From NCBI RefSeq assembly GCF_047634355.1, contig NZ_JBLIAL010000005.1: DNA of 64,000 nucleotides; one strand, given 5' to 3'. The notes beneath the pieces were generated by a model. The model did not search any database. It had not been told where the DNA came from and saw only the letters and a list, made by a program, of their open reading frames with translations. Shown in pieces: positions 26,358 through 34,502 of the stretch. The position numbers and the translations under genes are program-made. Within the stretch, counting starts at the first letter, position 1, and every line of letters starts with the position of its first letter. The stretch is from Porticoccus sp002341315. Lineage in GTDB: Bacteria > Pseudomonadota > Gammaproteobacteria > Pseudomonadales > Porticoccaceae.

Positions 26358-27448
26358 ACCCACTCTGCCATCAGCGCAGCATAGGACTCATCGTCCGGAA
26401 TCTGGCGCGGCGGATGCTTGCAGAAGAAAGCCGAGGGAATGTCCACAGCCCCACTGATGCCGCGCTCCAGCGCCAGCTTCGCACAGCGAAGGGTATCGAT
26501 GGCGACTCCGGCAGAATTTGGCGAATCCTCCACCGACAGCCGCAGCTCAATATTCATCGGCACATCACCAAACAATTTGCCCTCCATACGGATAAAGCAG
26601 ACCTTGTTGTCATTCTGCCAGGGCACATAATCACTCGGCCCCACGTGAATATTCTCATCGGCCAGCCGCTGGGGAATGGCGCTCTGCACCGCTTCAGTCT
26701 TGGACTCTTTTTTGGAGGCCAGACGGTCCCGGTTCAGCATATTCAGAAAATCCGTGTTGCCACCGGTATTCAGCTGGTAGGTTCGCTCCAGTTTCACACC
26801 ACGGTTTTTGAACAGGTTACCCAGCGTGCGGTGAAGAATCGTCGCCCCCAACTGGGCCTTGATATCATCGCCAATAATCGGCAAGTGCTTTGCCTTGAAG
26901 CGGGCGGCCCAATCGGGGTTGCTGGCAATGAATACCGGGATATTGTTAACAAAGGCGCAACCTGCCTCCAGGGCGCACTCCGCGTAAAATTCCGTGGCCT
27001 TCTGGGAGCCCACCGGCAGGTAATTCATCACCACATCCACAGCTGCGCTTTTTAGTTGCACCACCACATCGGCCAGACTCGGCTGGGACTCGGACCCGGG
27101 CAGGAAAGTGCGGTCATCGCCGTAACCCGCCATGTGCCCGGAATAGCCATCCAGCACATTGCCCATCGAAACCGTTACACCGCAGGGCGGCACATCCGGA
27201 CAAAACACCGTGGTGCAGTTGGGCAGTGAAAAAATCGCCTCGTTGACATCACGGCCCACTTTTCGCTTATCGATATCAAAAGCCGCCACCACCTCAATAT
27301 CTTCTGGCCGGTAACCGCCCAGCTCGTAATTCAGCAAACCGATTGAATCCTGCACTCCCCGCAAACGGTAGTGGTAAATCCCCTGTATCAGCGAGCTGGC
27401 ACAGTTGCCCACACCCACCACAGCTATTCTTATTTTCTTTCTTTCCAC
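26354..27448 (-). CDS. ino1: Inositol-3-phosphate synthase (MIPS)
   Basis: This 364-residue enzyme makes L-myo-inositol 3-phosphate from glucose 6-phosphate with NAD as a cofactor. It opens with the dinucleotide motif IRIAVVGVGNCASSLIQGI. It has NYLPVGSQKATEFYAE, GDDIKAQLGATILHRTL and NTGGNTDFLNML, as in the short MIPS branch known from actinobacteria (about 360 residues). GTG is the start, with AAGGAG 5 bases before it. It is third in a minus-strand set after a CDP-alcohol phosphotransferase and a GtrA-like gene, which points to inositol-containing phospholipid rather than free inositol use. Confidence 0.92.
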   Translation of the reverse strand: MERKKIRIAVVGVGNCASSLIQGIYHYRLRGVQDSIGLLNYELGGYRPEDIEVVAAFDIDKRKVGRDVNEAIFSLPNCTTVFCPDVPPCGVTVSMGNVLDGYSGHMAGYGDDRTFLPGSESQPSLADVVVQLKSAAVDVVMNYLPVGSQKATEFYAECALEAGCAFVNNIPVFIASNPDWAARFKAKHLPIIGDDIKAQLGATILHRTLGNLFKNRGVKLERTYQLNTGGNTDFLNMLNRDRLASKKESKTEAVQSAIPQRLADENIHVGPSDYVPWQNDNKVCFIRMEGKLFGDVPMNIELRLSVEDSPNSAGVAIDTLRCAKLALERGISGAVDIPSAFFCKHPPRQIPDDESYAALMAEWV

Positions 27449-27479
27449 TTCGGCTCCTTAAACATAAAAACAGCACACA

Positions 27480-27872
27480 CTATTCGTCACTGACAAACCT
27501 GCCAGAGGTCACAAATACCACTCGCCGGTGCAGGGGATAATTAATAGCCAACGCCACTACAATCGCCACCAATATCCTCGCCACCAAATAATCCAGTGCA
27601 AAATAGGCCACCAGCGCCAACACCCCAACCACATTGGCCGCGGCGGCAATCAGACAAACCAGCATATAGCTGTAGATCTGCCAGCCAATACCCTCCCGAT
27701 GGGCATTGAAACTCCAGCGGCGGTTGAGAAAAAAGTTTACCAGCCCACCACTAATCGGCCCAGCCGCCACAGCAAACGCCAGCGGCAGGCCCAACACCTG
27801 AAAACACAGCATCATCACCAGAAAATCGATAGCTGTGGCCACCACAGCCGATGTCTGCGCCCGAAAAAACAT
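27480..27872 (-). CDS. GtrA-like small membrane protein
   Basis: This 130-residue protein has four hydrophobic helices and the GtrA marks FFRAQTSAVVATAIDFLVMM, SGGLVNFFLNRRWSFNAHRE and a terminal INYPLHRRVVF. GtrA proteins are thought to flip or carry lipid-linked sugars such as polyprenyl-phosphate glucose. The start at 27872 lies 4 bases after the stop of the CDP-alcohol phosphotransferase gene, so the pair is coupled; a longer frame to 27932 would overlap that gene. In this setting it may serve an inositol lipid or its glycosylated form (inference). Confidence 0.87.
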   Translation of the reverse strand: MFFRAQTSAVVATAIDFLVMMLCFQVLGLPLAFAVAAGPISGGLVNFFLNRRWSFNAHREGIGWQIYSYMLVCLIAAAANVVGVLALVAYFALDYLVARILVAIVVALAINYPLHRRVVFVTSGRFVSDE

Positions 27873-27876
27873 CCCG

Positions 27877-28653
27877 TCAGCCCGCCCGTGCCGACAGGTA
27901 CAGCGCTCTGAACCGCAGCGCTGCAGAGACATTACCCAGTACGGCCAGGACCCAGATCACCAGCAACAACGGCAGGCCCTGCGGCCAGAATGCCGAGGCC
28001 GCCAATCCCAGCAACAGATACACGTAGCGCTCCGTGCGCTTCATGACACCCCGGGGGACGGTCAACGTCATGGCCTCAGCCTTGGCCGTGGTGTAACTGA
28101 TCATGAATGAACCGTGAATGGCCAACAGGCAGGCCAGCAGAGCCCAGGTCTGATGGCGGAAAAACAGTGCACACCCCGCCAGCAGCATAAAATCCACATA
28201 GCGATCAATAGTCGAATCGAGCACCACACCACCGCGATCCGCTGTGGCCTGCAACCGCGCCAGCATACCGTCCAGTACATCGCTGATACCGGACAACAGG
28301 GCCAGGCAGAAACCGTAGCCAAAATGTCCCTGCGCAATCGAAGCCGCGGCAAGCAGGCCGAGCAGCAAAGACACGAACGTGACCTGATTAGGGGTTACCG
28401 AACAGCGCTGTAACAGTTTCACCAGCGGCTCGACACACCAAACGGCAAAATTCATCACCCCTTTGCCGAGCAGCGCGCTGCCACCCTGGCGATCCACTCG
28501 CTCATAGCGCTTGAAACCTCCACGAGCCAACCCTCGCAGAAAATAAATCAGGCCGAGTGACAGCATCAGCACAAATACCGCCAGAACAATCCATCCCTCG
28601 CTCTTTATCACCGCGAACACCCGGGAACCTGACCAGCTCCAGTCGGCAACCAT
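27877..28653 (-). CDS. CDP-alcohol phosphatidyltransferase, candidate phosphatidylinositol-phosphate synthase
   Basis: This 258-residue membrane enzyme has the full catalytic signature D-x2-DG-x2-AR-x8-G-x3-D-x3-D at residues 125-150 (DVLDGMLAR...GGVVLDSTID). About 20-45 is an extra N-terminal helix; five to six helices follow. Family members transfer an alcohol or its phosphate to CDP-diacylglycerol. Because an inositol-phosphate synthase lies two genes downstream, inositol phosphate is the likely acceptor, giving phosphatidylinositol phosphate. Other members make phosphatidylglycerol phosphate or phosphatidylserine, so the substrate is inferred from context only. No cytidylyltransferase is fused, which argues against di-inositol phosphate synthesis. 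Confidence 0.85.
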   Translation of the reverse strand: MVADWSWSGSRVFAVIKSEGWIVLAVFVLMLSLGLIYFLRGLARGGFKRYERVDRQGGSALLGKGVMNFAVWCVEPLVKLLQRCSVTPNQVTFVSLLLGLLAAASIAQGHFGYGFCLALLSGISDVLDGMLARLQATADRGGVVLDSTIDRYVDFMLLAGCALFFRHQTWALLACLLAIHGSFMISYTTAKAEAMTLTVPRGVMKRTERYVYLLLGLAASAFWPQGLPLLLVIWVLAVLGNVSAALRFRALYLSARAG

Positions 28654-28896
28654 TGACGGCGAATTCGCCCGAATAACATGCCAAGCAACATGGTTATTTT
28701 TATCTCACCTTCAGCCAACATCTACGATCAGGGCAAACCTGCGCTGCTCTGCCCCCTAGACACCGGCCATTATAGGAAGGTCAAGGGCCGCTTCCCACCG
28801 TTTATTTCAAATCGATGACACCCGTTGCAATGAGAGATGATGGCTTGATCCAGCGCAACGATCTGTTACATATTTCTCAAAGCGACTGTTTCATTT

Positions 28897-28915
28897 AATA
28901 ATAAATCTCATTACC
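28897..28915. promoter_or_regulatory. Fur-box-like site before the iron ABC importer
   Basis: AATAATAAATCTCATTACC matches the 19-base Fur consensus GATAATGATAATCATTATC at 13 positions by hand alignment. It lies 32 bases before the ATG of the ferric-iron binding protein gene, where it would overlap a promoter. Confidence 0.55.
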
Positions 28916-28946
28916 ATTAATAGTTATTGTTACCGGAGAGGGTGTT

Positions 28947-29972
28947 ATGCAAATCAGTAGGCGTTTTCCACACTGTATTCTGGGCCTGCTTTTGGCCTGC
29001 TCCACGGCAGCCGCCTCAGCCGCTGAAGTCAACTTGTATTCCGCACGGATCGAAGCACTGATCAAACCATTGCTGGACACTTTTACCGAGCAGACTGGCA
29101 TCGAGGTCAACCTGGTCACCGGCGACGCCGACGGTCTGATTCAACGCCTGAAGAGTGAAGGCCGCAACTCCCCCGCAGATATTCTACTCACCACCGATGT
29201 AGGCCGCCTGTACCGGGCCAAAGAGGCCAACCTGACCCAATCGGTGGAATCGACCACACTGGAGGAAAACATCCCCGTCATGTATCGCGATGACAGCAAT
29301 CACTGGTTTGGCCTGTCCCTGCGTGCGCGGCCCATCCTTTACGTCAAGGACAAAGTGGACCCAGCCGAACTGAGCAGCTACGAAGACCTCAGCGACCCTA
29401 AATGGAGAGGCAAAATCTGTATTCGCTCTTCCAACAATGTTTACAACCAGTCCATGGTGGCCTCACTGATCGCCGCCAATGGTCTGGAGGCCACCGAAGA
29501 ATGGGCCAAGGGGCTGGTGGCCAATTTCGCCATGCCACCCAGAGGTGGCGACCGCGATCAGATCAAGGCAGCGGCGGCCGGCCAGTGCGATCTGGCCATC
29601 GCCAACACCTATTATCTGGCGGGCATGCTCACCAGCGGTGACGAAGAACAGCGGGCTGCCGCCGAGAAAATGGCCGTGTTCTGGCCCAACCAGGATGGTC
29701 GTGGCGCTCACGTCAATATCTCCGGTGCTGCCGTCACCGCCTCGGCACCCAACCGCGACAACGCCATTGCCCTGCTGGAATTTTTAAGCACTGATGCGGC
29801 GCAATCCTGGTATGCACATGAAAATGGCGAATACCCCATCCGCGACGATATCGAGATCGGTCCGGTACTGGGCAGCTGGGGCACCTTCAAGGCGGACCCG
29901 GTGGAACTGTATAAGCTTGGAGCCGGCAACGGCGAGGCACTGCGCCTGATGGATCGGGCTGGCTGGCGCTAG
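28947..29972 (+). CDS. Ferric iron ABC importer, periplasmic binding protein
   Basis: This 341-residue extracellular solute-binding protein has a signal peptide (MQISRRFPHCILGLLLACSTAAASA, cleaved near residue 25, before AEVNLYSAR). It is of the FbpA/FutA type: VNLYSARIEALIKPLLDTF, PADILLTTDVGRLYRAKE, then the tandem-tyrosine iron site IANTYYLAGML. It delivers Fe(III) to the permease 17 bases downstream. A ggagag Shine-Dalgarno precedes the ATG, and a Fur-like site lies upstream. Confidence 0.94.
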   Translation: MQISRRFPHCILGLLLACSTAAASAAEVNLYSARIEALIKPLLDTFTEQTGIEVNLVTGDADGLIQRLKSEGRNSPADILLTTDVGRLYRAKEANLTQSVESTTLEENIPVMYRDDSNHWFGLSLRARPILYVKDKVDPAELSSYEDLSDPKWRGKICIRSSNNVYNQSMVASLIAANGLEATEEWAKGLVANFAMPPRGGDRDQIKAAAAGQCDLAIANTYYLAGMLTSGDEEQRAAAEKMAVFWPNQDGRGAHVNISGAAVTASAPNRDNAIALLEFLSTDAAQSWYAHENGEYPIRDDIEIGPVLGSWGTFKADPVELYKLGAGNGEALRLMDRAGWR

Positions 29973-29989
29973 CCCGCCAAGCCCCCTCC

Positions 29990-31654
29990 ATGCCAGATTC
30001 TCCACGACAACAACAGACACTGATCAGTACCGGTGCAGTGCTTCTGGCACTGTTGCTGGCGCTGCCGGTGATTGTCGTGGTGAGCTACGTGTTTGTGCCC
30101 ACCGGGGAAATCTGGAGCCATCTGGCCGCCACGGTACTGCCGGACTACATTGTGAACTCACTGCTGCTGATGCTTGGCGTCGCCATCGGTACCCTGCTGA
30201 TCGGAGTGAGCACCGGCTGGCTTACCAGCATGTGCCAGTTTCCCGGCCGGGGCCTGTTTGAATGGGCCCTGTTGCTGCCCATGGCCATGCCCGCCTACAT
30301 TATCGCCTACACCTATACCGGCATGCTGGACTTCTCGGGGCCGGTACAAACCACCCTGCGGGAACTGACCGGCTGGGGCTTCGGGGATTATTATTTCCCC
30401 GATCTCCGCTCCATCGAAGGGGCCGCCATCATGCTGACGCTGGTGCTCTACCCCTATGTTTACCTGCTCAGCCGCGCCGCTTTTCTCAATCAGTCCATCT
30501 GTGTGCTGGATGCCAGCCGCACCCTGGGCAACGGGCCATGGCGCACCTTCCTGTTCGTCGCCCTGCCATTGGCCCGACCAGCGATAATCGCCGGGCTGTC
30601 GCTGGCATTGATGGAAACCCTCGCGGATTTTGGCACCGTGCAGTATTTCGGGGTATCCACCTTTACCACCGGCATCTTCCGCACCTGGTTCGGCATCGGC
30701 AGCGCCGCAGCAGCGGCCCAACTGGCCGCCGGGCTGATGTGTTTCGTGATGATTCTGATTCTAGTGGAGCGCTACTCCCGACGCCGCGCCCGTTACCACC
30801 ACACCAGCCGCCGCCATCAGGATATCCACCGCTATTCACTGCGGGGCATGCGGGCCGTGGCGGCAACTGGCTTCTGCTTCGGCATCGTCGCATTGGGATT
30901 TCTGCTGCCCGCCACTCAATTGCTGAGTTGGACGGTCAGCGTTGCCGACCAGGTCCTCGACGCACGGTTCATGGGACTGGTGACAAACAGTCTCGAGCTG
31001 GCCAGCTACGCCGCTGTGCTGGCTCTGCTGCTGGCTTTACTGCTGGCCTACAGCCAGCGACTGTTTCCGGGCAAGGTTTTGCAGGGCGCCGTCCGACTGG
31101 CAGGCATGGGCTACGCGGTGCCCGGCCCGGTGATTGCGGTGGGCGTGATGATCCCTTTTTCCTTTATCGACAACAGCATCGACGGCTGGGCGCGCAGCAA
31201 TTTCGATATCTCCACCGGGCTAATGCTCAGCGGCACCGTGGTGGCCGTGATATTTGCCTACCTGACCCGCTTTCTCGGCGTGTCACTGCAAACCGTAGAC
31301 AGCGGCCTGAGCAAAATCACCCCGTCCATGGACGAAGCCGGTCGCTCCTTCGGTTACGGCCCCCTGCAAATCCTCAGACAGGTGCATGTGCCGATGCTGA
31401 AAGGCTCCCTGCTCACCGCCCTGCTGCTGGTGTTTGTCGATGTGCTGAAAGAACTCCCGGCCACCCTGATTTTGAGACCCTTCAACTTCAACACCCTCGC
31501 CGTGCGCGCCTACGAACTGGCATCGGATGAACGCCTCGCCGAAGCCGCACCCGCTGCCCTGGCCATCGTTGCAGCTGGTATACTGCCGGTCATCTTGATC
31601 AGTTGGACTATTACCCGGACCCGCCGGGTGGCCGTCACCAGGGATACCCCATGA
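29990..31654 (+). CDS. Ferric iron ABC importer, double-domain permease
   Basis: This 554-residue inner-membrane protein is made of two homologous permease halves with about twelve helices (FbpB/SfuB type). The two cytoplasmic coupling loops are visible: CVLDASRTLGNGPWRTFLFVALPLARPAI and TPSMDEAGRSFGYGPLQILRQVHVPML (shown as segments). It works with the binding protein upstream and the ATPase, which begins one base after its stop. Confidence 0.94.
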   Translation: MPDSPRQQQTLISTGAVLLALLLALPVIVVVSYVFVPTGEIWSHLAATVLPDYIVNSLLLMLGVAIGTLLIGVSTGWLTSMCQFPGRGLFEWALLLPMAMPAYIIAYTYTGMLDFSGPVQTTLRELTGWGFGDYYFPDLRSIEGAAIMLTLVLYPYVYLLSRAAFLNQSICVLDASRTLGNGPWRTFLFVALPLARPAIIAGLSLALMETLADFGTVQYFGVSTFTTGIFRTWFGIGSAAAAAQLAAGLMCFVMILILVERYSRRRARYHHTSRRHQDIHRYSLRGMRAVAATGFCFGIVALGFLLPATQLLSWTVSVADQVLDARFMGLVTNSLELASYAAVLALLLALLLAYSQRLFPGKVLQGAVRLAGMGYAVPGPVIAVGVMIPFSFIDNSIDGWARSNFDISTGLMLSGTVVAVIFAYLTRFLGVSLQTVDSGLSKITPSMDEAGRSFGYGPLQILRQVHVPMLKGSLLTALLLVFVDVLKELPATLILRPFNFNTLAVRAYELASDERLAEAAPAALAIVAAGILPVILISWTITRTRRVAVTRDTP

Positions 31655-31655
31655 C

Positions 31656-32723
31656 ATGACATCGCAACTCACCGTCACGGACCTGCAAATTAACTACGCC
31701 GGAACAAGTATCCTGCAACATATTTCCTTCTCGCTGGAAGCGGGTGAAATCGCCTGTCTGGTCGGGCCATCCGGCTGCGGCAAAACCTCCTTGCTGAGAG
31801 CCATCGCCGGTTTCGAACCGATTGCCACCGGGCAGATCGAACTGCGCGGCCGCACCGTCTCCAGCTCCGACAGAACCCTACCGCCGGAACAGCGCCATAT
31901 CGGCATGGTATTTCAGGACTTCGCCCTGTTTCCCCACCTCACCGTGGCCCAGAACATCGCCTTCGGCCTGCGCAAAATTCCACGCGGACAGCGCCGGCAG
32001 CGGGTCGACGAACTGCTCAAGCTGGTGGAGATGCAGGATACCCGCAACCACTATCCCCACCAGCTTTCCGGCGGCCAGCAACAGCGCATCGCACTGGCGC
32101 GCGCCATGGCGCCGCGCCCGGATATCCTGATGCTTGACGAACCTTTTTCCAGTATGGACTCGGAGCTGCGGGAACAACTGGCCCGCGACGTGCGCCAACT
32201 GCTGCGCAAAGATGGCATCACTGCCATTCTGGTGACCCACGACCAGAACGAAGCCTTTGCCATGGCAGACCATATCGGCGTACTGGGGGAGGGAGCACTG
32301 CATCAGTGGGGCACGGGATTTGACCTTTACCACCGGCCCGCCGACCGCTTTGTCGCCGACTTTATCGGCCAGGGTGTACTGCTACCGGGCATGATCATCA
32401 ACGACAAACAGGTGCGCACCGAACTGGGGATCGTCACCGGTGACCTGGAACCCGGCGAAGCCACCTCACCTGCCAAAATAGTCGACCTGTTGTTGCGTCC
32501 CGACGACGTCATTCACGTTGAAGACAGCCACCTGCAAGCTGAAATCGTCGCCAGGGCCTTTCGCGGCGCCGTATACCTCTACACCCTGCGCCTCGAGAGC
32601 GGTCAGAAAGTGCTCTGTCTGGTGCAGAGCCATCACCAACACGAAATTGGTGAAATGCTCGGTATCCGTCTGGAGGCAGACCACCTGCCGGTTTTCAGGC
32701 GGCACACCTCCCCGGCAACCTGA
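31656..32723 (+). CDS. Ferric iron ABC importer, ATP-binding protein
   Basis: This 355-residue ATPase has Walker A GPSGCGKTS, Q-loop MVFQDFALFPH, signature LSGGQQQRIALARAMA, Walker B ILMLDEPFSSMD and switch VTHDQNEAF. A C-terminal regulatory domain (about 240-350) is of the type found in FbpC/PotA-like importers. It ends the three-gene importer operon. Confidence 0.95.
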   Translation: MTSQLTVTDLQINYAGTSILQHISFSLEAGEIACLVGPSGCGKTSLLRAIAGFEPIATGQIELRGRTVSSSDRTLPPEQRHIGMVFQDFALFPHLTVAQNIAFGLRKIPRGQRRQRVDELLKLVEMQDTRNHYPHQLSGGQQQRIALARAMAPRPDILMLDEPFSSMDSELREQLARDVRQLLRKDGITAILVTHDQNEAFAMADHIGVLGEGALHQWGTGFDLYHRPADRFVADFIGQGVLLPGMIINDKQVRTELGIVTGDLEPGEATSPAKIVDLLLRPDDVIHVEDSHLQAEIVARAFRGAVYLYTLRLESGQKVLCLVQSHHQHEIGEMLGIRLEADHLPVFRRHTSPAT

Positions 32724-32852
32724 CACCCGGTCACTTATCCCGGGCACCGTTTAAAAAACCACAAAACTCCGCTCTGCTATCTATCCAGACGGCTTTTGCC
32801 GGATTACACTTGGCACAGATAACCCGCCCAGGCGCCGACTCGACCGACCCCT

Positions 32853-32871
32853 AAAAATAATAACTATTTTT
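32853..32871. repeat. AT-rich inverted repeat with overlapping Fur-like matches at the start of the unknown gene
   Basis: AAAAATA and TATTTTT flank five bases. Two overlapping stretches (32856-32874 and 32866-32884) each match the Fur consensus at 11 of 19 positions. The second covers the ATG at 32883. AT-rich sequence matches such sites easily, so this is tentative. Confidence 0.35.
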
Positions 32872-32882
32872 AATAATCATTG

Positions 32883-34382
32883 ATGCTAAGAAAAACCTGC
32901 AAGGATGTGGTGCTGTTCCCCATCACCATTTATCGGGCCTGCCTGTGGCTCCCCATATGGTTGCGTGGCAACCGGGGGCAGTCACGCGTCAACACGGCTC
33001 TCGGCCTGCTGCTTTACGGCCTGATCGGCCTGCCGCTGTCTATCCTGCTGTTGCTTGAAATACTGATCGTCATCAACACCCAGCTGATGGCACAACCGAT
33101 GGATGACGACGAAGATACACAGCAACCACTCTCATCGACCAGCTACAGCCCCACTCACCACTGGCCCGGCAGGGCACTGGAGGAATGGCCCTCAGACCTG
33201 CAAATCACACTGCCCGGGTATGTGGACAAGGCATCCCCACCGCCGGACCCGACACTGCCGCGCGAACAGTTTTATGACCAGCTACTGGCAAGCTACAGTC
33301 CCACCATCCTTCACAAAATGGGGCACGAACCACTGTGGGACATTCCCACCGACATCTTCTTCGACGGCGACACAGACCCGCGCAACAACGTAAGCAATGC
33401 CCTGAGCCTTGGCACAGTGCCACCAGTGGTCCACGGCGAAGTCATCGCCGAAACCCGCGACGCCTACTACCTCACTTACATGCTCTATCACGTCAAGGAT
33501 TATGATTTGCCCGTGCGGGAAGCCATCTCCGACGCCACTTTTCACGACGGCGACAACGAAGGCATTCAATTGCGCATCGACAAAGCCAGCATGCAGGTCA
33601 CCCTGGTGGAAACCTGGTTCCACAACCGTTTTTTCCTGTGCAACCGCACCGGTGAATCCCAGGGCACCGAACCCATCCAGACCCGCAGCCTGTTCGAGGG
33701 CGGTACCCACATCGTCCTGTTCGTCCAGAGCATGGGGCACGGCGTGCGCTGCGCCAACCCGGCAGATTTTGACGAACTGGCCAGCAACAGCAAAATCCTG
33801 CGACTCGCCAGCGACCCGGACAAGCTGATTGCCCCCGGCATCAACGACCAAACCGAATACAATATCGGCTACCAACTCGCCAGCCTGAAACCTTGGTACC
33901 GCCTGGCTAAAATCCACACAGACTCAGGCAACAACGCCACCACCCTGTTCGAAGATACCATCCTGCTGGGCACAGATCCCACCGGCAGGGAGATTCAGAT
34001 CGGCAAATTCTTCGCCGCCAACGACTTCGAAAAGCGCGCCTGGTCACGCCCCAAACCACCCTGGGCATGGGACGACCGCTGGGACGACATCCCCGCCGGA
34101 CTGTGGCACTTCCACCCCGCCCTGGCCTTCAACAGCCACACCGGCGAAACCTACTCGGAGCAGTATCACCACAACGCACCGATGAGCCTGATCTTTACAG
34201 CCGATGAAAGATACACCGTGCTTTCCAGCCTGCTGACCGAACACTACCACCGCGCACCCCAGCGGCTGGCGAGAAAAACTCACCCGGTAAACCGACAGCC
34301 GTCATTACCGCCTGCAAAAAAACCGGGCATCGGCATACAGGTCAAGCGTTATATGAACTACGTGATTCATTCGTTGGGGTAA
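32883..34382 (+). CDS. Unrecognised membrane-anchored protein
   Basis: This 499-residue protein has an N-terminal basic region, then one long hydrophobic stretch at about 39-65 (ALGLLLYGLIGLPLSILLLLEILIVI). A large hydrophilic domain follows, rich in aromatic residues, His, Asp and Pro, presumably periplasmic. Blocks that look conserved by composition are YHVKDYDLPVREAI, FHDGDNEGIQLRI, WAWDDRWDDIPAGLWHFHPALAF and SEQYHHNAPMS. The HDGDNEGI block faintly recalls Vps62-like proteins, but I do not claim that. No Shine-Dalgarno is seen before the ATG. It lies 160 bases after the iron importer with AT-rich operator-like sequence over its start. Function unknown. Confidence 0.75.
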   Translation: MLRKTCKDVVLFPITIYRACLWLPIWLRGNRGQSRVNTALGLLLYGLIGLPLSILLLLEILIVINTQLMAQPMDDDEDTQQPLSSTSYSPTHHWPGRALEEWPSDLQITLPGYVDKASPPPDPTLPREQFYDQLLASYSPTILHKMGHEPLWDIPTDIFFDGDTDPRNNVSNALSLGTVPPVVHGEVIAETRDAYYLTYMLYHVKDYDLPVREAISDATFHDGDNEGIQLRIDKASMQVTLVETWFHNRFFLCNRTGESQGTEPIQTRSLFEGGTHIVLFVQSMGHGVRCANPADFDELASNSKILRLASDPDKLIAPGINDQTEYNIGYQLASLKPWYRLAKIHTDSGNNATTLFEDTILLGTDPTGREIQIGKFFAANDFEKRAWSRPKPPWAWDDRWDDIPAGLWHFHPALAFNSHTGETYSEQYHHNAPMSLIFTADERYTVLSSLLTEHYHRAPQRLARKTHPVNRQPSLPPAKKPGIGIQVKRYMNYVIHSLG

Positions 34383-34502
34383 TCAACAAACGAACAATTT
34401 CGTCAAAGCTACCACTTGCCATTAATATAATGGTGGTCTGTTTCTATATTTTCCAGAGAAAATAATAGACGACTGCACAATGTGAACACGAGAGGTTAAA
34501 TA

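Noticed and set aside
27873..27932. Longer N-terminus for the GtrA-like protein
   Set aside because: It would overlap the upstream gene by 56 bases and is Cys/Arg-rich, unlike the family; the start at 27872 fits the domain.
26354..28653. Di-myo-inositol phosphate (osmolyte) synthesis as the role of the inositol genes
   Set aside because: That route needs an inositol-phosphate cytidylyltransferase, usually fused to the phosphotransferase; none is present here.
30262..31530. 422-codon alternative frame within the iron permease gene
   Set aside because: Same strand, shifted frame of a clear permease; rich in Arg, His and Pro and without domain motifs.
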